NCBI RefSeq assembly: GCF_029871235.1
Contig: NZ_SSOM01000067.1
Coordinates: forward strand, 124,001 to 188,000
Reading direction: 5' to 3'
Length of the DNA stretch: 64,000 bases
Origin: Pseudomonas sp. BN411
Lineage (GTDB): Bacteria > Pseudomonadota > Gammaproteobacteria > Pseudomonadales > Pseudomonadaceae
Part shown: piece after piece, positions 18,321 through 26,682 of the stretch
How positions within the stretch are numbered: the stretch's first letter is position 1
How the letters are laid out: the number at the start of each line of letters is the position of its first letter
The notes under the pieces: generated by a model
The model's database searches: none
What the model was told of the DNA's origin: nothing
Seen by the model: the letters and a program-made list of their open reading frames with translations, nothing else
Position numbers and translations under genes: made by a program

Positions 18321-18560
18321 ATGAAAATTCCTTGTTCGATGCCGCCAGGCGTCAGACGGGTGTGAGTATTGGCAAACAGGCCCTGGCCGTCAAAGGGCCA
18401 GTACGCGAATGCCACTATTCAATACGCCGACCCACTGACGCGGTCGCCGCATTCAATTCCCCCTCGTCTTTATGTCGGTGCGAACAGGTCCGAGCTTGAG
18501 GGGGTGTCCGACAATTTTTCCCTTGTACCGCAACAAGACGACGAATGACGCACAAAAATG

Positions 18561-18591
18561 AAGAAACCCGGCGAATGGCCGGGTTTCTCTT
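18561..18591 (-). terminator. Terminator of sodB
   Basis: Stem agaaacccggc / gccgggtttct around a short loop, 17 bases past the sodB stop. The 18321-18607 gap otherwise shows no gene. Confidence 0.8.
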
Positions 18592-18607
18592 ACCGCTGGA
18601 GCGGGTC

Positions 18608-19189
18608 TCAGGCAGCGTAGTTCTTGGCTACGAAGTCCCAGTTGACCAGGTTCCAGAAGGCCTCTACGTACTTCGGACGCAGGTTGCGGTAGTCGATGTA
18701 GTAGGCGTGTTCCCATACGTCGCAGGTCAGCAGCGGGGTGTCGCCGCTGGTCAGCGGGCAACCGGCGCCGATGGTGCTGGCCAGGGCCAGGGAGCCGTCA
18801 GCCTTCTTCACCAGCCAGCCCCAGCCGGAACCGAAGGTGCCGATGGAGGTCTTGCTGAACTCTTCCTTGAACTTGTCGAAGGAACCGAAAGCGGCGTTGA
18901 TGGCGTCAGCCAGGGCGCCGGTGGGCTGACCACCGCCGTTCGGGCTCAGGCAGTTCCAGTAGAAGGTGTGGTTCCAGATCTGGGCTGCGTTGTTGAAGAT
19001 GCCGCCGGAAGAGGTCTTGATGATGTCTTCCAGGCTCTTGCCTTCGTACTCGGTGCCCGGAACCAGGTTGTTCAGGTTTACCACGTAGGCGTTGTGGTGC
19101 TTGCCGTGGTGGAATTCCAGGGTCTCGGCGGACAGGTGCGGCTCGAGGGCGTTTTTCTCGTAGGGCAGCGGCGGCAATTCGAAAGCCAT
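18608..19189 (-). CDS. sodB: Iron superoxide dismutase SodB
   Basis: Cytoplasmic Fe-superoxide dismutase, 193 residues, converting superoxide to peroxide and oxygen. All metal ligands are at standard positions: H27, H74, D157 and H161. Gln70 in AAQIWNH together with GGGQPTG marks the iron rather than manganese type. ATG 19189 ([10 protein letters not shown]) is the conserved family start; a longer reading upstream is not expected. It has its own terminator and appears monocistronic. Confidence 0.97.
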   Translation of the reverse strand: MAFELPPLPYEKNALEPHLSAETLEFHHGKHHNAYVVNLNNLVPGTEYEGKSLEDIIKTSSGGIFNNAAQIWNHTFYWNCLSPNGGGQPTGALADAINAAFGSFDKFKEEFSKTSIGTFGSGWGWLVKKADGSLALASTIGAGCPLTSGDTPLLTCDVWEHAYYIDYRNLRPKYVEAFWNLVNWDFVAKNYAA

Positions 19190-19394
19190 GTCTATCTCCT
19201 TCATCAGGTCGGGATTTTTGCGCAAGGCGCGGGGCCGTTCACGGTCGGCCGAGAATGCGGCTGCGAGTTCGTACTCATTCTTGCCGCGAAGTCCGGATCA
19301 TAGCACCGGGCATAGGGCTTAACCACGCAGCAAGTGTGTGGTTAAGCCGTGGCCGGCGGCTCTGGCACGCCTATCCCATCTGGACCTTCCAGGC

Positions 19395-19997
19395 TCAGAT
19401 ACCGTTCACCAATTGTGCGGCCATGCCGAACATCATCATCGCCACCGCCAGGTCGAGCAGGCGCCAGGTGGCCGGCCTTGCCAGCCAGGGTGCGAGCCAG
19501 GCGGCGCCGAGGGCCAGGGCGAAGAACCACACCAGCGAGGCACTGGCCGCGCCCAGGGCATAGGCACCGGGCGCCGTTTGCTGCGCACCGAGGGAGCCGA
19601 TCAGCAGCACGGTGTCGAGGTAGACGTGGGGGTTTAGCAGGGTTACCGCCAGGGCCGCCAGCAGCACGGCGCGGCGCGAGCGAGGGCCGGCCTCGCTGGA
19701 TTGGTCGAGGACGCTGGGGCTGATGGCGCGGCGCAGCGCCTGTACGCCGTACCAGAGCAGGAAAGCCACGCCGCCCCAGCGTGCAATGGCGAGCAACAGG
19801 GGATTCTGCGCCAGCAGGGTCGCCAGGCCGAAGACACCGGCGCTGACCAGCAGCGCATCACACAGTACGCACAGGGCGGCCACGGGCAGGTGGTGCTCGC
19901 GGCGCAGGCTCTGGGCCAGGACGAAGGCGTTCTGGGCACCGATGGCGATGATCAGGCCAGCGGCCACCAACAGGCCGTTCAGATAGCTCTGCCACAT
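19395..19997 (-). CDS. argO: ArgO/LysE-type amino-acid exporter
   Basis: Inner-membrane exporter of basic amino acids, 200 residues with about six hydrophobic segments and the family N-terminus GLIIAIGAQNAFVLAQSLRR. I chose ATG 19997 because GGAG lies 8 bases upstream; a GTG at 20006 would have no room for a ribosome site. It follows an ACT-domain gene and lies near divergent argP, whose product activates argO in E. coli. Substrate (arginine or lysine) is inferred from family. Confidence 0.9.
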   Translation of the reverse strand: MWQSYLNGLLVAAGLIIAIGAQNAFVLAQSLRREHHLPVAALCVLCDALLVSAGVFGLATLLAQNPLLLAIARWGGVAFLLWYGVQALRRAISPSVLDQSSEAGPRSRRAVLLAALAVTLLNPHVYLDTVLLIGSLGAQQTAPGAYALGAASASLVWFFALALGAAWLAPWLARPATWRLLDLAVAMMMFGMAAQLVNGI

Positions 19998-20002
19998 GGC
20001 GT

Positions 20003-20410
20003 TCACTCCGGCTGGGCGTTGGCCGCAAGGGCCCGCAGGGTGGATACGGCGCGCTCGGCGTCTTCGCTGGCGACGAACAGGTGATCGTGGAAATAACCGG
20101 CCACCACGTTGCAGCTCACGCCGGCCTGGGCCAGCGCGGCGGCGAAGGCGGCGGTCAGGCCGACGGCGCTGAGGGACGAATGCACCTGGAGGGTGATCCA
20201 GGCGGCGGTGTAGTCGTAGGAGAGATTCAGGCGATCGGCCTCGTCGCGTTCGAGGATCACCGTCAGCCCTTCCTGTTCGCGGAAGCTGCCCAGCGGCACG
20301 CTGCCTTGCAGGCGGGCGGCGTCGTCCAGGGTGCAGAACACGAACTGGCCGGGGTTCAGTTGCGGCGACATGTTGCGGATCAGGGTGGAGAGAGCGGTTT
20401 CGCCGGCCAT
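20003..20410 (-). CDS. ACT-domain protein
   Basis: A 135-residue soluble protein made of ACT-like modules, small ligand-binding folds that usually sense amino acids. Features include FVFCTLDDAARLQGSVPLGSFREQEGLTVILE and LQVHSSLSAVGLTAAFAAALAQAGVSCNVVAGYFHDHLFV, the latter typical of ACT pairs. Its stop lies five bases from the argO start, so they form an operon. An amino-acid-sensing role alongside the exporter is reasonable inference. Confidence 0.85.
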   Translation of the reverse strand: MAGETALSTLIRNMSPQLNPGQFVFCTLDDAARLQGSVPLGSFREQEGLTVILERDEADRLNLSYDYTAAWITLQVHSSLSAVGLTAAFAAALAQAGVSCNVVAGYFHDHLFVASEDAERAVSTLRALAANAQPE

Positions 20411-20468
20411 GGTGCTTCCTTCAATACGACGGTTGGGATGTGGCGAGTCTGGGGCGCGGCAATGTATA

Positions 20469-20505
20469 AGGAAAACGAATCTTGCTGATCTCTCATTAGG
20501 AAAAC
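20469..20505. promoter_or_regulatory. Direct repeat aggaaaac in the argP/ACT-argO divergent region
   Basis: Exact 8-base repeats aggaaaac at 20469-20476 and 20498-20505, 29 bases apart, lie in the AT-richer part of the intergenic region between argP and the divergent operon. They could be part of an ArgP binding region, but the second copy also overlaps the argP ribosome site. Confidence 0.25.
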
Positions 20506-20509
20506 TGAT

Positions 20510-21409
20510 TTGTTCGACTACAAGTTGCTATCCGCCTTGGCGGCCGTGGTGGAGCAGGGTGGTTTCGAGCGCGCGGCCCAGTTGCTGGGGCTGTCGCAGT
20601 CCGCGGTGTCGCAGCGCATCAAATTGCTGGAGGCGCGGGTTGGCCAGCCGGTATTGGTGCGTGCCGCGCCGCCGGCTCCCACCGAGGTGGGCACCCGTCT
20701 GCTCAACCACGTGCAGCAGGTCCGCCTGCTGGAGCGCGACCTGCAACGCCAGGTACCAGCCCTGGAAGAAGGCGGCTTGCCGGAACGTCTGCGCATCGCC
20801 CTCAATGCTGACAGCCTGGCCACCTGGTGGGCTGTCGCCGTGGGGGACTTCTGCGCCGAGCAACGGGTGCTGATGGAATTGGTGATGGAAGACCAGGAGG
20901 TGGGACTCAAGCGCATGCGCGCCGGCGAGGTCGCGGCCTGTGTCTGCGCCGCCGAGCGCCCGGTGGCCGGGGCACGCAGCCTGCCGTTGGGCGCCATGCG
21001 CTATCGCGCGCTGGCCAGCCCGGCCTTCATCGAACGGCATTTCCCCAAGGGGGTGACGCCCCAGGCTCTGGCCCGCTCACCGGCCATCGTCTTCGGCCCG
21101 GATGACTTGCTGCAGCATCGCTACCTGGCGGCGCTGGGTGTGGAGGGTGGTTTCGTCCATCACCTGTGCCCCTCTTCCGAGGGCTTCGTGCGCCTGGCCG
21201 AAGGTGGATTGGGTTGGGGACTGGTGCCCGAGCAGCAAGTGGGAGCGCAATTGGCACGGGGCGAGTTGCAGGAACTGATTCCTGACCGCCCCATCGATGT
21301 GCCCCTCTATTGGCACCACTGGCGCCACGGCGGCGAGCTGCTCGGCCTGCTCACCGACCATCTGGCGGCCGCAGCGAGCCGTTGGCTGGTGCCCTTGTCC
21401 TCGCAATGA
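20510..21409 (+). CDS. argP: ArgP (IciA), LysR-family regulator
   Basis: LysR-type transcriptional regulator, 299 residues. The N-terminal winged helix-turn-helix FERAAQLLGLSQSAVSQRIK is followed by a substrate-binding domain. ArgP senses lysine and arginine and activates argO. Translation appears to begin at TTG 20510 (reading fMet-Phe-Asp-Tyr), because AGGA lies 9 bases upstream and MFDYKLLSALAAVVEQGGF is the family start; no ATG is available there. It is divergent from the ACT-argO operon. Confidence 0.93.
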   Translation: MFDYKLLSALAAVVEQGGFERAAQLLGLSQSAVSQRIKLLEARVGQPVLVRAAPPAPTEVGTRLLNHVQQVRLLERDLQRQVPALEEGGLPERLRIALNADSLATWWAVAVGDFCAEQRVLMELVMEDQEVGLKRMRAGEVAACVCAAERPVAGARSLPLGAMRYRALASPAFIERHFPKGVTPQALARSPAIVFGPDDLLQHRYLAALGVEGGFVHHLCPSSEGFVRLAEGGLGWGLVPEQQVGAQLARGELQELIPDRPIDVPLYWHHWRHGGELLGLLTDHLAAAASRWLVPLSSQ

Positions 21410-21433
21410 CAGCGGTGCGTGCGCCCTGGATGT

Positions 21434-22492
21434 TCAGCTAATGCGGATGGAGCCGGAACCCGGCAACTGCTCCACGCAGCGCTCCCCCATCAGCCGCGAA
21501 GGCGTGAAATAGCCGCCTTCGCCCTGGTAATCCAGCAGATGGCGCACCGTATGGAGAACGCCATGCACCGTCACCTGGTAGCCGTTGGCGGTTTCCAGGT
21601 GCGCGACGCGGCGCTCCCCGGCGGCGTTGCGCACCTCGCCCCAGACCCAGGTGGGACGACGCAGGCGGGTGGTTTCGTCCGGCCCCGCGACGTTCCGGGT
21701 CACCAGCCCCTTCAACCTGGCCTGCAGCCAGTCGCCGGCCAGCAGGCCGCGCAGCGGGTCGATCAGGCGCATGCCCAATGCCACGGCGGCCGGGGCCGGC
21801 AGGTAGACCTCAATATTTGGAATGCTGGTGGAATAGAAGGCTGTGGCCACGTCGCCCCAGGGAATGGTCACGGCAGATTTCGCGCCACGGCCGAAGTCGA
21901 TTTCGCGGCGACGGTGCCCCAGCGGTACCGGACGCAACCGGCCGTTCTCCCGTACCTGGCCGCCCAGGGCCAGCCCCTCGATGCTGGTCTTGGCGGTGCC
22001 AGGGGACAACCCGCTGTCGGAGTCGAAGCCGAGCGCCAGGTGCGTGGCGTCGGGCAGGGCGGTCTTGAGGCAGGCCGCCACACAGTCGGTGGGAATGACG
22101 TCGAAGCCTGCGCCCGGGCAGATCACGATGCCGGCTTTGCGCGCCGCCGCGTCCTGGGCATGGGCGAGGGCGAACACCGTGATTTCGCCGGTGATGTCCA
22201 GGTAATGCGCGCCGCTGGCGAGGCAGGCCTGGATCATCGGCGTGCTGGTGGCGGAGAAGGGGCCGGCGCAGTGGGCGACCACAGAGACGCCTTCCAGGCG
22301 CTCGGCGGCGTGGGCCGGGTCGTCCAGGTCGAAAACCCGGGTCGGCAGGCCGAGGCGGCTGCCCAGGGCTTCCAGCCGGGCCGGGTCGCGACCGGCGAGG
22401 ATTGGCGTCAGGCCTTGTTGCAGGGCGTGCTCGGCCACCAGTTGGCCGGTGTAGCCGTAGGCGCCATAGATCATCCAGGTCTTCGTGTTCAC
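21434..22492 (-). CDS. Saccharopine dehydrogenase-like / trans-acting enoyl reductase family oxidoreductase
   Basis: A 352-residue NAD(P)-binding protein. The Rossmann motif YGAYGYTGQLVAEHA is at the N-terminus. The later sequence VVAHCAGPFS and ACLASGAHYLDITGE is characteristic of the saccharopine dehydrogenase-like / trans-acting enoyl reductase group. I chose GTG 22492 (MNTKTWMIYG) because AAGGA lies about 10 bases upstream and the Rossmann fold then starts properly. The substrate is unknown. It is transcribed away from the epimerase-like gene. Confidence 0.85.
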   Translation of the reverse strand: MNTKTWMIYGAYGYTGQLVAEHALQQGLTPILAGRDPARLEALGSRLGLPTRVFDLDDPAHAAERLEGVSVVAHCAGPFSATSTPMIQACLASGAHYLDITGEITVFALAHAQDAAARKAGIVICPGAGFDVIPTDCVAACLKTALPDATHLALGFDSDSGLSPGTAKTSIEGLALGGQVRENGRLRPVPLGHRRREIDFGRGAKSAVTIPWGDVATAFYSTSIPNIEVYLPAPAAVALGMRLIDPLRGLLAGDWLQARLKGLVTRNVAGPDETTRLRRPTWVWGEVRNAAGERRVAHLETANGYQVTVHGVLHTVRHLLDYQGEGGYFTPSRLMGERCVEQLPGSGSIRIS

Positions 22493-22668
22493 TGCGCGGT
22501 TCCTTGGCGGTGGATTCGCAGACAAAGGTAGCCCATGGCGTTCGTTCGGGCGGGAACGATGGAAGGGGATTGCGTTCAGAGTCGTTCTATTGGCTCGCGA
22601 CGCCACACCTGGCTGGTGCCCGGGCTGCTAGAGTCGCGGGCATCACGACGCATGGCAGGGGACCATAG

Positions 22669-23658
22669 ATGAAGATTCTGGTGACGGGGGCGAGTGGGTT
22701 CATCGGCGGACGCTTCGCGCGTTTCGCCCTGGAGCAGGGACTCGACGTGCGGGTGAACGGCCGCCGTCCGGAAGGCGTGGAGCATCTGGTCAAGCGCGGT
22801 GCCGAATTCATCCAGGGCGACCTGTCGGACCCGGAGCTGGTGCTGGGCCTGTGCGATGACGTCGATGCAGTGGTGCATTGCGCCGGAGCCGTGGGCGTGT
22901 GGGGCAAGTACGAGCACTTCCACCAGGCCAACGTCCAGGTCACCGAGAACGTGGTGGAAGCCTGCCTGAAGCAGCGGGTGCGGCGCCTGGTGCACCTGTC
23001 GTCCCCCTCGGTCTACTTCGACGGCCGCTCCCATGTGGGCATTCGCGAAGAGCAGGTACCCAAGCGCTTCTCCGACCACTACGGCGCCACCAAGTACCTG
23101 GCCGAGCAGAAGGTCTTCGCCGCCGAAGAGTTCGGTCTGGAAGTCATCGCCTTCCGCCCGCGCTTCGTCACCGGCGCCGGTGACACCAGCATCTTCCCCC
23201 GGCTGATCTCCATGCAGCGCAAGGGCCGCCTGAAGATCATCGGCAACGGCCTGAACAAGGTCGATTTCACCAGCGTGCAGAACCTCAACGACGCCCTGCT
23301 CAGCGGCCTGCTGGCCACCGGCCCGGCGCTGGGACAGGTCTACAACATCAGCAATGGCCAGCCGGTGCCGATCTGGGATGTGATCAACTATGTGTTTCGC
23401 AAGCTGGGTGTGCAGCAGGTGAATCGCCACGTTCCCTATGGGCTGGCCTACAGCGCCGCGCTGCTCAACGAGTCCGTCTGCCGGATTTTGCCGGGCCGGC
23501 CAGAGCCGTCGCTCTATCGGCTGGCCGTGGCGGTGATGGCCAAGGACTTCTCCCTGGACATCAGCCGTGCCCGGCAATACCTGGAGTACGAGCCGCGGGT
23601 GAATGTGTGGACGGCGCTGGACGAGTTCTGCGCCTGGTGGGGCGCCCAGCAGCCTTAG
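22669..23658 (+). CDS. NAD-dependent epimerase/dehydratase (extended SDR, 3-beta-HSD-like)
   Basis: A 329-residue extended short-chain dehydrogenase. The cofactor motif TGASGFIGG starts at residue 7, the serine is in HLSSPSVY, and the catalytic YxxxK is YGATKYLAEQ near residue 140. The overall layout resembles 3-beta-hydroxysteroid dehydrogenase/isomerase-like proteins. The true substrate cannot be told. Its stop overlaps by four bases the stop region of the convergent small gene that follows. Confidence 0.88.
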   Translation: MKILVTGASGFIGGRFARFALEQGLDVRVNGRRPEGVEHLVKRGAEFIQGDLSDPELVLGLCDDVDAVVHCAGAVGVWGKYEHFHQANVQVTENVVEACLKQRVRRLVHLSSPSVYFDGRSHVGIREEQVPKRFSDHYGATKYLAEQKVFAAEEFGLEVIAFRPRFVTGAGDTSIFPRLISMQRKGRLKIIGNGLNKVDFTSVQNLNDALLSGLLATGPALGQVYNISNGQPVPIWDVINYVFRKLGVQQVNRHVPYGLAYSAALLNESVCRILPGRPEPSLYRLAVAVMAKDFSLDISRARQYLEYEPRVNVWTALDEFCAWWGAQQP

Positions 23659-23918
23659 CCACGCAGCGGGCCGGCGTACTGGGTGTATTTGCGCACCAGT
23701 TCTTCCTCACTGAGGACCGCCGGCTTCAGGCGCACGCCGGTAAGGGTGCTGAGATGTTCACCGAGCTCACGGGTGGCGTCGCGATGGGATTCGGCGCACG
23801 CATTGAGCATGGACAGGATGGCGTCGGGCTGGCTGAGGCGGATATCCACAGCCTGTTCTTCACGCAGCTGGCGCCGCAGGGTCTGCATGCAATCCAGCAC
23901 AGCCTTGGTCAATTCCAT
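23655..23918 (-). CDS. Small conserved-type hypothetical protein
   Basis: An 87-residue helical, charged soluble protein of unknown function (MELTKAVLDCMQTLRRQLREEQ...). There is no signal peptide or membrane segment. Two starts are possible: ATG 23918, with ggggga about 8 bases upstream, or ATG 23933, which would add five residues and has a poorer ribosome site. Codon use is normal for the region. The function is not recognisable. Confidence 0.65.
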   Translation of the reverse strand: MELTKAVLDCMQTLRRQLREEQAVDIRLSQPDAILSMLNACAESHRDATRELGEHLSTLTGVRLKPAVLSEEELVRKYTQYAGPLRG

Positions 23919-24150
23919 TCCTTCTTCCCCCATGGTCGAAGAGTGCTCCGTCCTTTCCTGGCGAAAAGTCCGGAGCCGGTCGGAGCGGTCGGCTCCGGAT
24001 GGTGATTTCCTGGCATGGCCCCATGCGGGGCTGGCATCTGGCTAGCAAGCCCCGTACCAGGCCGGAAGGCCAGGAACTGCGGGGTTCTGGCGTGGTCAAT
24101 CGAGGGGCGGCGCCCCCGTGCGGTGCAACCCGCACCGCCATGGCGCGACG

Positions 24151-24179
24151 CTGAAGACCGCCGTGCGAACCGGTATACT
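24151..24179 (+). promoter_or_regulatory. Probable sigma-70 promoter for the coiled-coil membrane protein
   Basis: A good -10 box tatact (24174-24179, 5 of 6) with a weak -35 ctgaag (24151-24156) at 17 bases. It lies about 45 bases upstream of the ATG. The rest of 23934-24150 is a GC-rich spacer with short hairpins and no gene. Confidence 0.45.
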
Positions 24180-24222
24180 TCCGGCCATTCGCGGTTCTGC
24201 GTTTCTCTCCAAAGGTCCCCCC

Positions 24223-25071
24223 ATGCGCAATGACGCTCTTGATGAAGTGGATGATGTTCCCAGCCTGACCACCGATGCCCGTGATCGCGACGAGTTCGGC
24301 CATCACCCGGCGGCCGAGCCGCTGCACCGTCACACCAATGGCTATACCACGCCCGCCCCGGCGCCCAAGGCCGCCAGCACCGGTCCGCTCTGGGCCCTGG
24401 TGGTTGCCCTGGTCGTCGCCCTCTGCGGCCTGGGCTGGTGGAGCTTCCAGCAGATCAGCCTGATGGAGCAGCAATTGGTCGCCACCCAGGAAAGTTTCGC
24501 CCGTATCAGCGAAGAGGCCGCCGGCCGAATCCAGGACATTTCCGGCAAGGTGGTCGCCACCGAATCCAACATCACCACCGGCAACGAGTCCGTGAAGCTG
24601 CAGCTCAAGCAGCTTCAGGCCAAGGTGATCGAGCTGTCCAAGCAGCAGCAGGCCGCCAATGCCCAGCTGGGCACCCAGGGCAAGCGCGTCGATCAGCTGT
24701 CCGCTGACGTCAAGACCGCCCAGGGCGCCGCAGCCCAGTTGGGCAGCCAGTTGAATGGCAAGGTCGATGGTCTGGCTGCCGAGCAGGTCAAGCTGAAGGC
24801 CGCCCAGGGCGACATGGCTCAACTCGACAGCCGTCTGAAGGGTTTGGGCAGCGATGTGGAAGCGCTGAAGAAACAAGGCAACCCGAACCAGGCGATCAAG
24901 AGCCTGGAGCAGGACCTGCTGGTACTGCGTAGCGAGCTGGACAACCGCCCGGCACCCTCCCAGGGCGCCAGCACCGCCGAGTTTGATGCCTTCCGTGCAC
25001 AGATGACCCGCAACATCAGCACCCTGCAGAGCCAGGTGCAGAACCTGCAGCAGCAGATCAATACGCGCTGA
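24223..25071 (+). CDS. Single-pass membrane protein with long coiled coil
   Basis: A 282-residue protein. It has a cytoplasmic acidic N-terminus (about 1-45), one transmembrane helix (about 49-72, LWALVVALVVALCGLGWW) and a long heptad-rich periplasmic region with repeated LKQLQAKVIELSKQQQ and LQSQVQNLQQQI patterns. PAO1 annotates the likely counterpart as a probable chromosome segregation protein, apparently from coiled-coil similarity only. The topology argues against a DNA-segregation role and suggests an envelope scaffold. A terminator follows directly. Confidence 0.8.
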   Translation: MRNDALDEVDDVPSLTTDARDRDEFGHHPAAEPLHRHTNGYTTPAPAPKAASTGPLWALVVALVVALCGLGWWSFQQISLMEQQLVATQESFARISEEAAGRIQDISGKVVATESNITTGNESVKLQLKQLQAKVIELSKQQQAANAQLGTQGKRVDQLSADVKTAQGAAAQLGSQLNGKVDGLAAEQVKLKAAQGDMAQLDSRLKGLGSDVEALKKQGNPNQAIKSLEQDLLVLRSELDNRPAPSQGASTAEFDAFRAQMTRNISTLQSQVQNLQQQINTR

Positions 25072-25083
25072 GGTCCGTGCTTC

Positions 25084-25119
25084 AACAAAAAAGCCCCCGG
25101 ATTCGGGGGCTTTTCTTTT
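25084..25119 (+). terminator. Terminator after the coiled-coil membrane protein
   Basis: Stem aagcccccg / cgggggctt around a short loop with flanking A and T tracts. It may also serve the convergent small gene ending at 25133. Confidence 0.85.
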
Positions 25120-25132
25120 ATGGGTGACAGCC

Positions 25133-25465
25133 TCAGAGCGTGCTGTCCGCCTCGGGCATCAACCGGCAGCCCTGGTGCGGGCCGACCCACGCCGCCGTGT
25201 TGCTGCGGCCCAGGCCGCTGGCGGTTACGCGCTTGTGCTCGGCGTCGTCGAGGAAAGCGCTGGTGGGTACGTACTGCTTCACGTAGCCCTGACAGTAGTC
25301 GGCCGGGTTGCCCATCACGTAGCGGCAGGAGCAGTACTCCTTGGCGGTGTAGGCGCTGATGATGCCGGGGAAGGCGGCCAGGTGCTGGCGGTTCTGCCAG
25401 GCCGTGGCGGACAACAGGATGAGCGCCAGCACGAGAAGGCTGAGCACGGGGCGACGGGCGATCAC
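25133..25465 (-). CDS. Cysteine-containing exported or membrane-anchored small protein
   Basis: A 110-residue protein with an N-terminal hydrophobic helix (about 6-22, PVLSLLVLALILLSATAW) and a short outer domain with several cysteines (K-E-Y-C-S-C, D-Y-C, Q-G-C). Its start overlaps the stop of the serine hydrolase gene by four bases (ATGA), so both are translated together. Function is unknown; pairing with the hydrolase suggests an accessory role. Confidence 0.7.
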   Translation of the reverse strand: MIARRPVLSLLVLALILLSATAWQNRQHLAAFPGIISAYTAKEYCSCRYVMGNPADYCQGYVKQYVPTSAFLDDAEHKRVTASGLGRSNTAAWVGPHQGCRLMPEADSTL

Positions 25466-26574
25466 GGCTGCACCTCCAGAGCGAATGCGGACAGGGCCAG
25501 TTTGAGGAAGTCGTTGTGGCGGTAGCTGTCGTCGCGGTCATCGGCGTAGCGCACGATCACCAGCTTCTGGCTGGGCAGCACGTAGAGTGCCTGGCCCCAG
25601 TGGCCGAGGGCGGCAAAGGCGTCTTCCGGGGCGTCCGGCCAGGGCTTGGTGGCGCCCTGCACCTGGGTGTTCAACCACCAGTGGCCACCCGGCACGGCTT
25701 CGCCCGGCTTGGCCGGGTCGGGTCGGTAATTGGCGAAGGGCTTGCGATTGAAGGCGACCCAGTCCGATGGCAGCAACTGGCGCTCGTTCCAGCGGCCATC
25801 GCGCTGCATCAGCAGGCCGACGCGGGCCAGGTCACGGGCGGTGAGGTAGGTGTAGGAAGAGCCGACGTAGGTGCCGGCGGCATCGGTTTCCCACACTGCT
25901 GACCGGATGCCCAGAGGCTCGAACAGGGCGGTCCAGGGATATTCCGCGTAGGCCTGCTCGCCCACCATTCCGCGCAGGGCCGCGGACAGCACATTGGAGT
26001 CTCCGCTGGAGTAGCGGAAGCGTTTGCCGGGCACGGCATCCAGCGGGTGCTCGGCGGCGAAGGCGGCCATGTCGCCGCGACCACGGGTGTAGAGCATGGC
26101 CACCACCGAGGATTTCAGCGGCGCGTACTCGTAGTCCTCCTGCCAGGCGAGGCCGGAAGCCCAGTGCAGGATGTCATCGAGGCGGACACTGGCGTGGCTG
26201 GTGAAGGCCGGGTAGTAGCGCGCCACCGGCTCGTCCAGCTTGAAGCGTCCTTCGCCATAGGCGACGCCGAGCACGGAGGCCAGCAAGCTCTTGCTCACCG
26301 ACCAGGTGAGGTGCGGCGTCTCGGCCCTGGTGGGGCCGGCGTAATGCTCGTAGATAAGCTCGCCGTCGCGGATCACCACCACGGCGTCGGAGCGCACGCC
26401 CTTGCGTTCATTGTCATCGCGCTGGGGAAAGGCGTAGCGCTCGAAGGCCTGGACTGCGGCACCGCTGGGTGCGGGGCCTTGTTGCCAGTCCGTGGCGGGC
26501 CAGGTTTCAGCCTGGGCCATGCCGGCCACAAGACCGAGCGCCAAGGCCAGCGGGCGAAGGAGGGGGAGGGGCAT
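25462..26574 (-). CDS. Exported serine hydrolase of the beta-lactamase/NylB family
   Basis: A 370-residue enzyme with a signal peptide (MPLPLLRPLALALGLVAGMAQ, likely cut after AQA). Active-site motifs of the penicillin-binding serine hydrolase superfamily are visible: S-x-x-K as SVSKSLL, Y-x-N-like YSSGDSN, and a late HWG-type region. It resembles 6-aminohexanoate-dimer hydrolase (NylB-like) and carboxylesterase homologues, not a clinical beta-lactamase. I chose ATG 26574 because it gives a proper signal peptide. It is translationally coupled to the small cysteine protein. Confidence 0.88.
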   Translation of the reverse strand: MPLPLLRPLALALGLVAGMAQAETWPATDWQQGPAPSGAAVQAFERYAFPQRDDNERKGVRSDAVVVIRDGELIYEHYAGPTRAETPHLTWSVSKSLLASVLGVAYGEGRFKLDEPVARYYPAFTSHASVRLDDILHWASGLAWQEDYEYAPLKSSVVAMLYTRGRGDMAAFAAEHPLDAVPGKRFRYSSGDSNVLSAALRGMVGEQAYAEYPWTALFEPLGIRSAVWETDAAGTYVGSSYTYLTARDLARVGLLMQRDGRWNERQLLPSDWVAFNRKPFANYRPDPAKPGEAVPGGHWWLNTQVQGATKPWPDAPEDAFAALGHWGQALYVLPSQKLVIVRYADDRDDSYRHNDFLKLALSAFALEVQP

Positions 26575-26682
26575 TGGTCGGCCTCTTCTGCTTATCGAAG
26601 GGCGCAACCTAGCACGGCCCGCGTGACGGTAAATAGCGCCGAACGTGCCGGCTGGTGGGGCTATTCGGCGCGTTACGTCAGT

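Noticed and set aside
19190-19330. Search for a Fur box ahead of sodB
   Set aside because: No sequence near the Fur palindrome was seen; sodB control cannot be called from this window.
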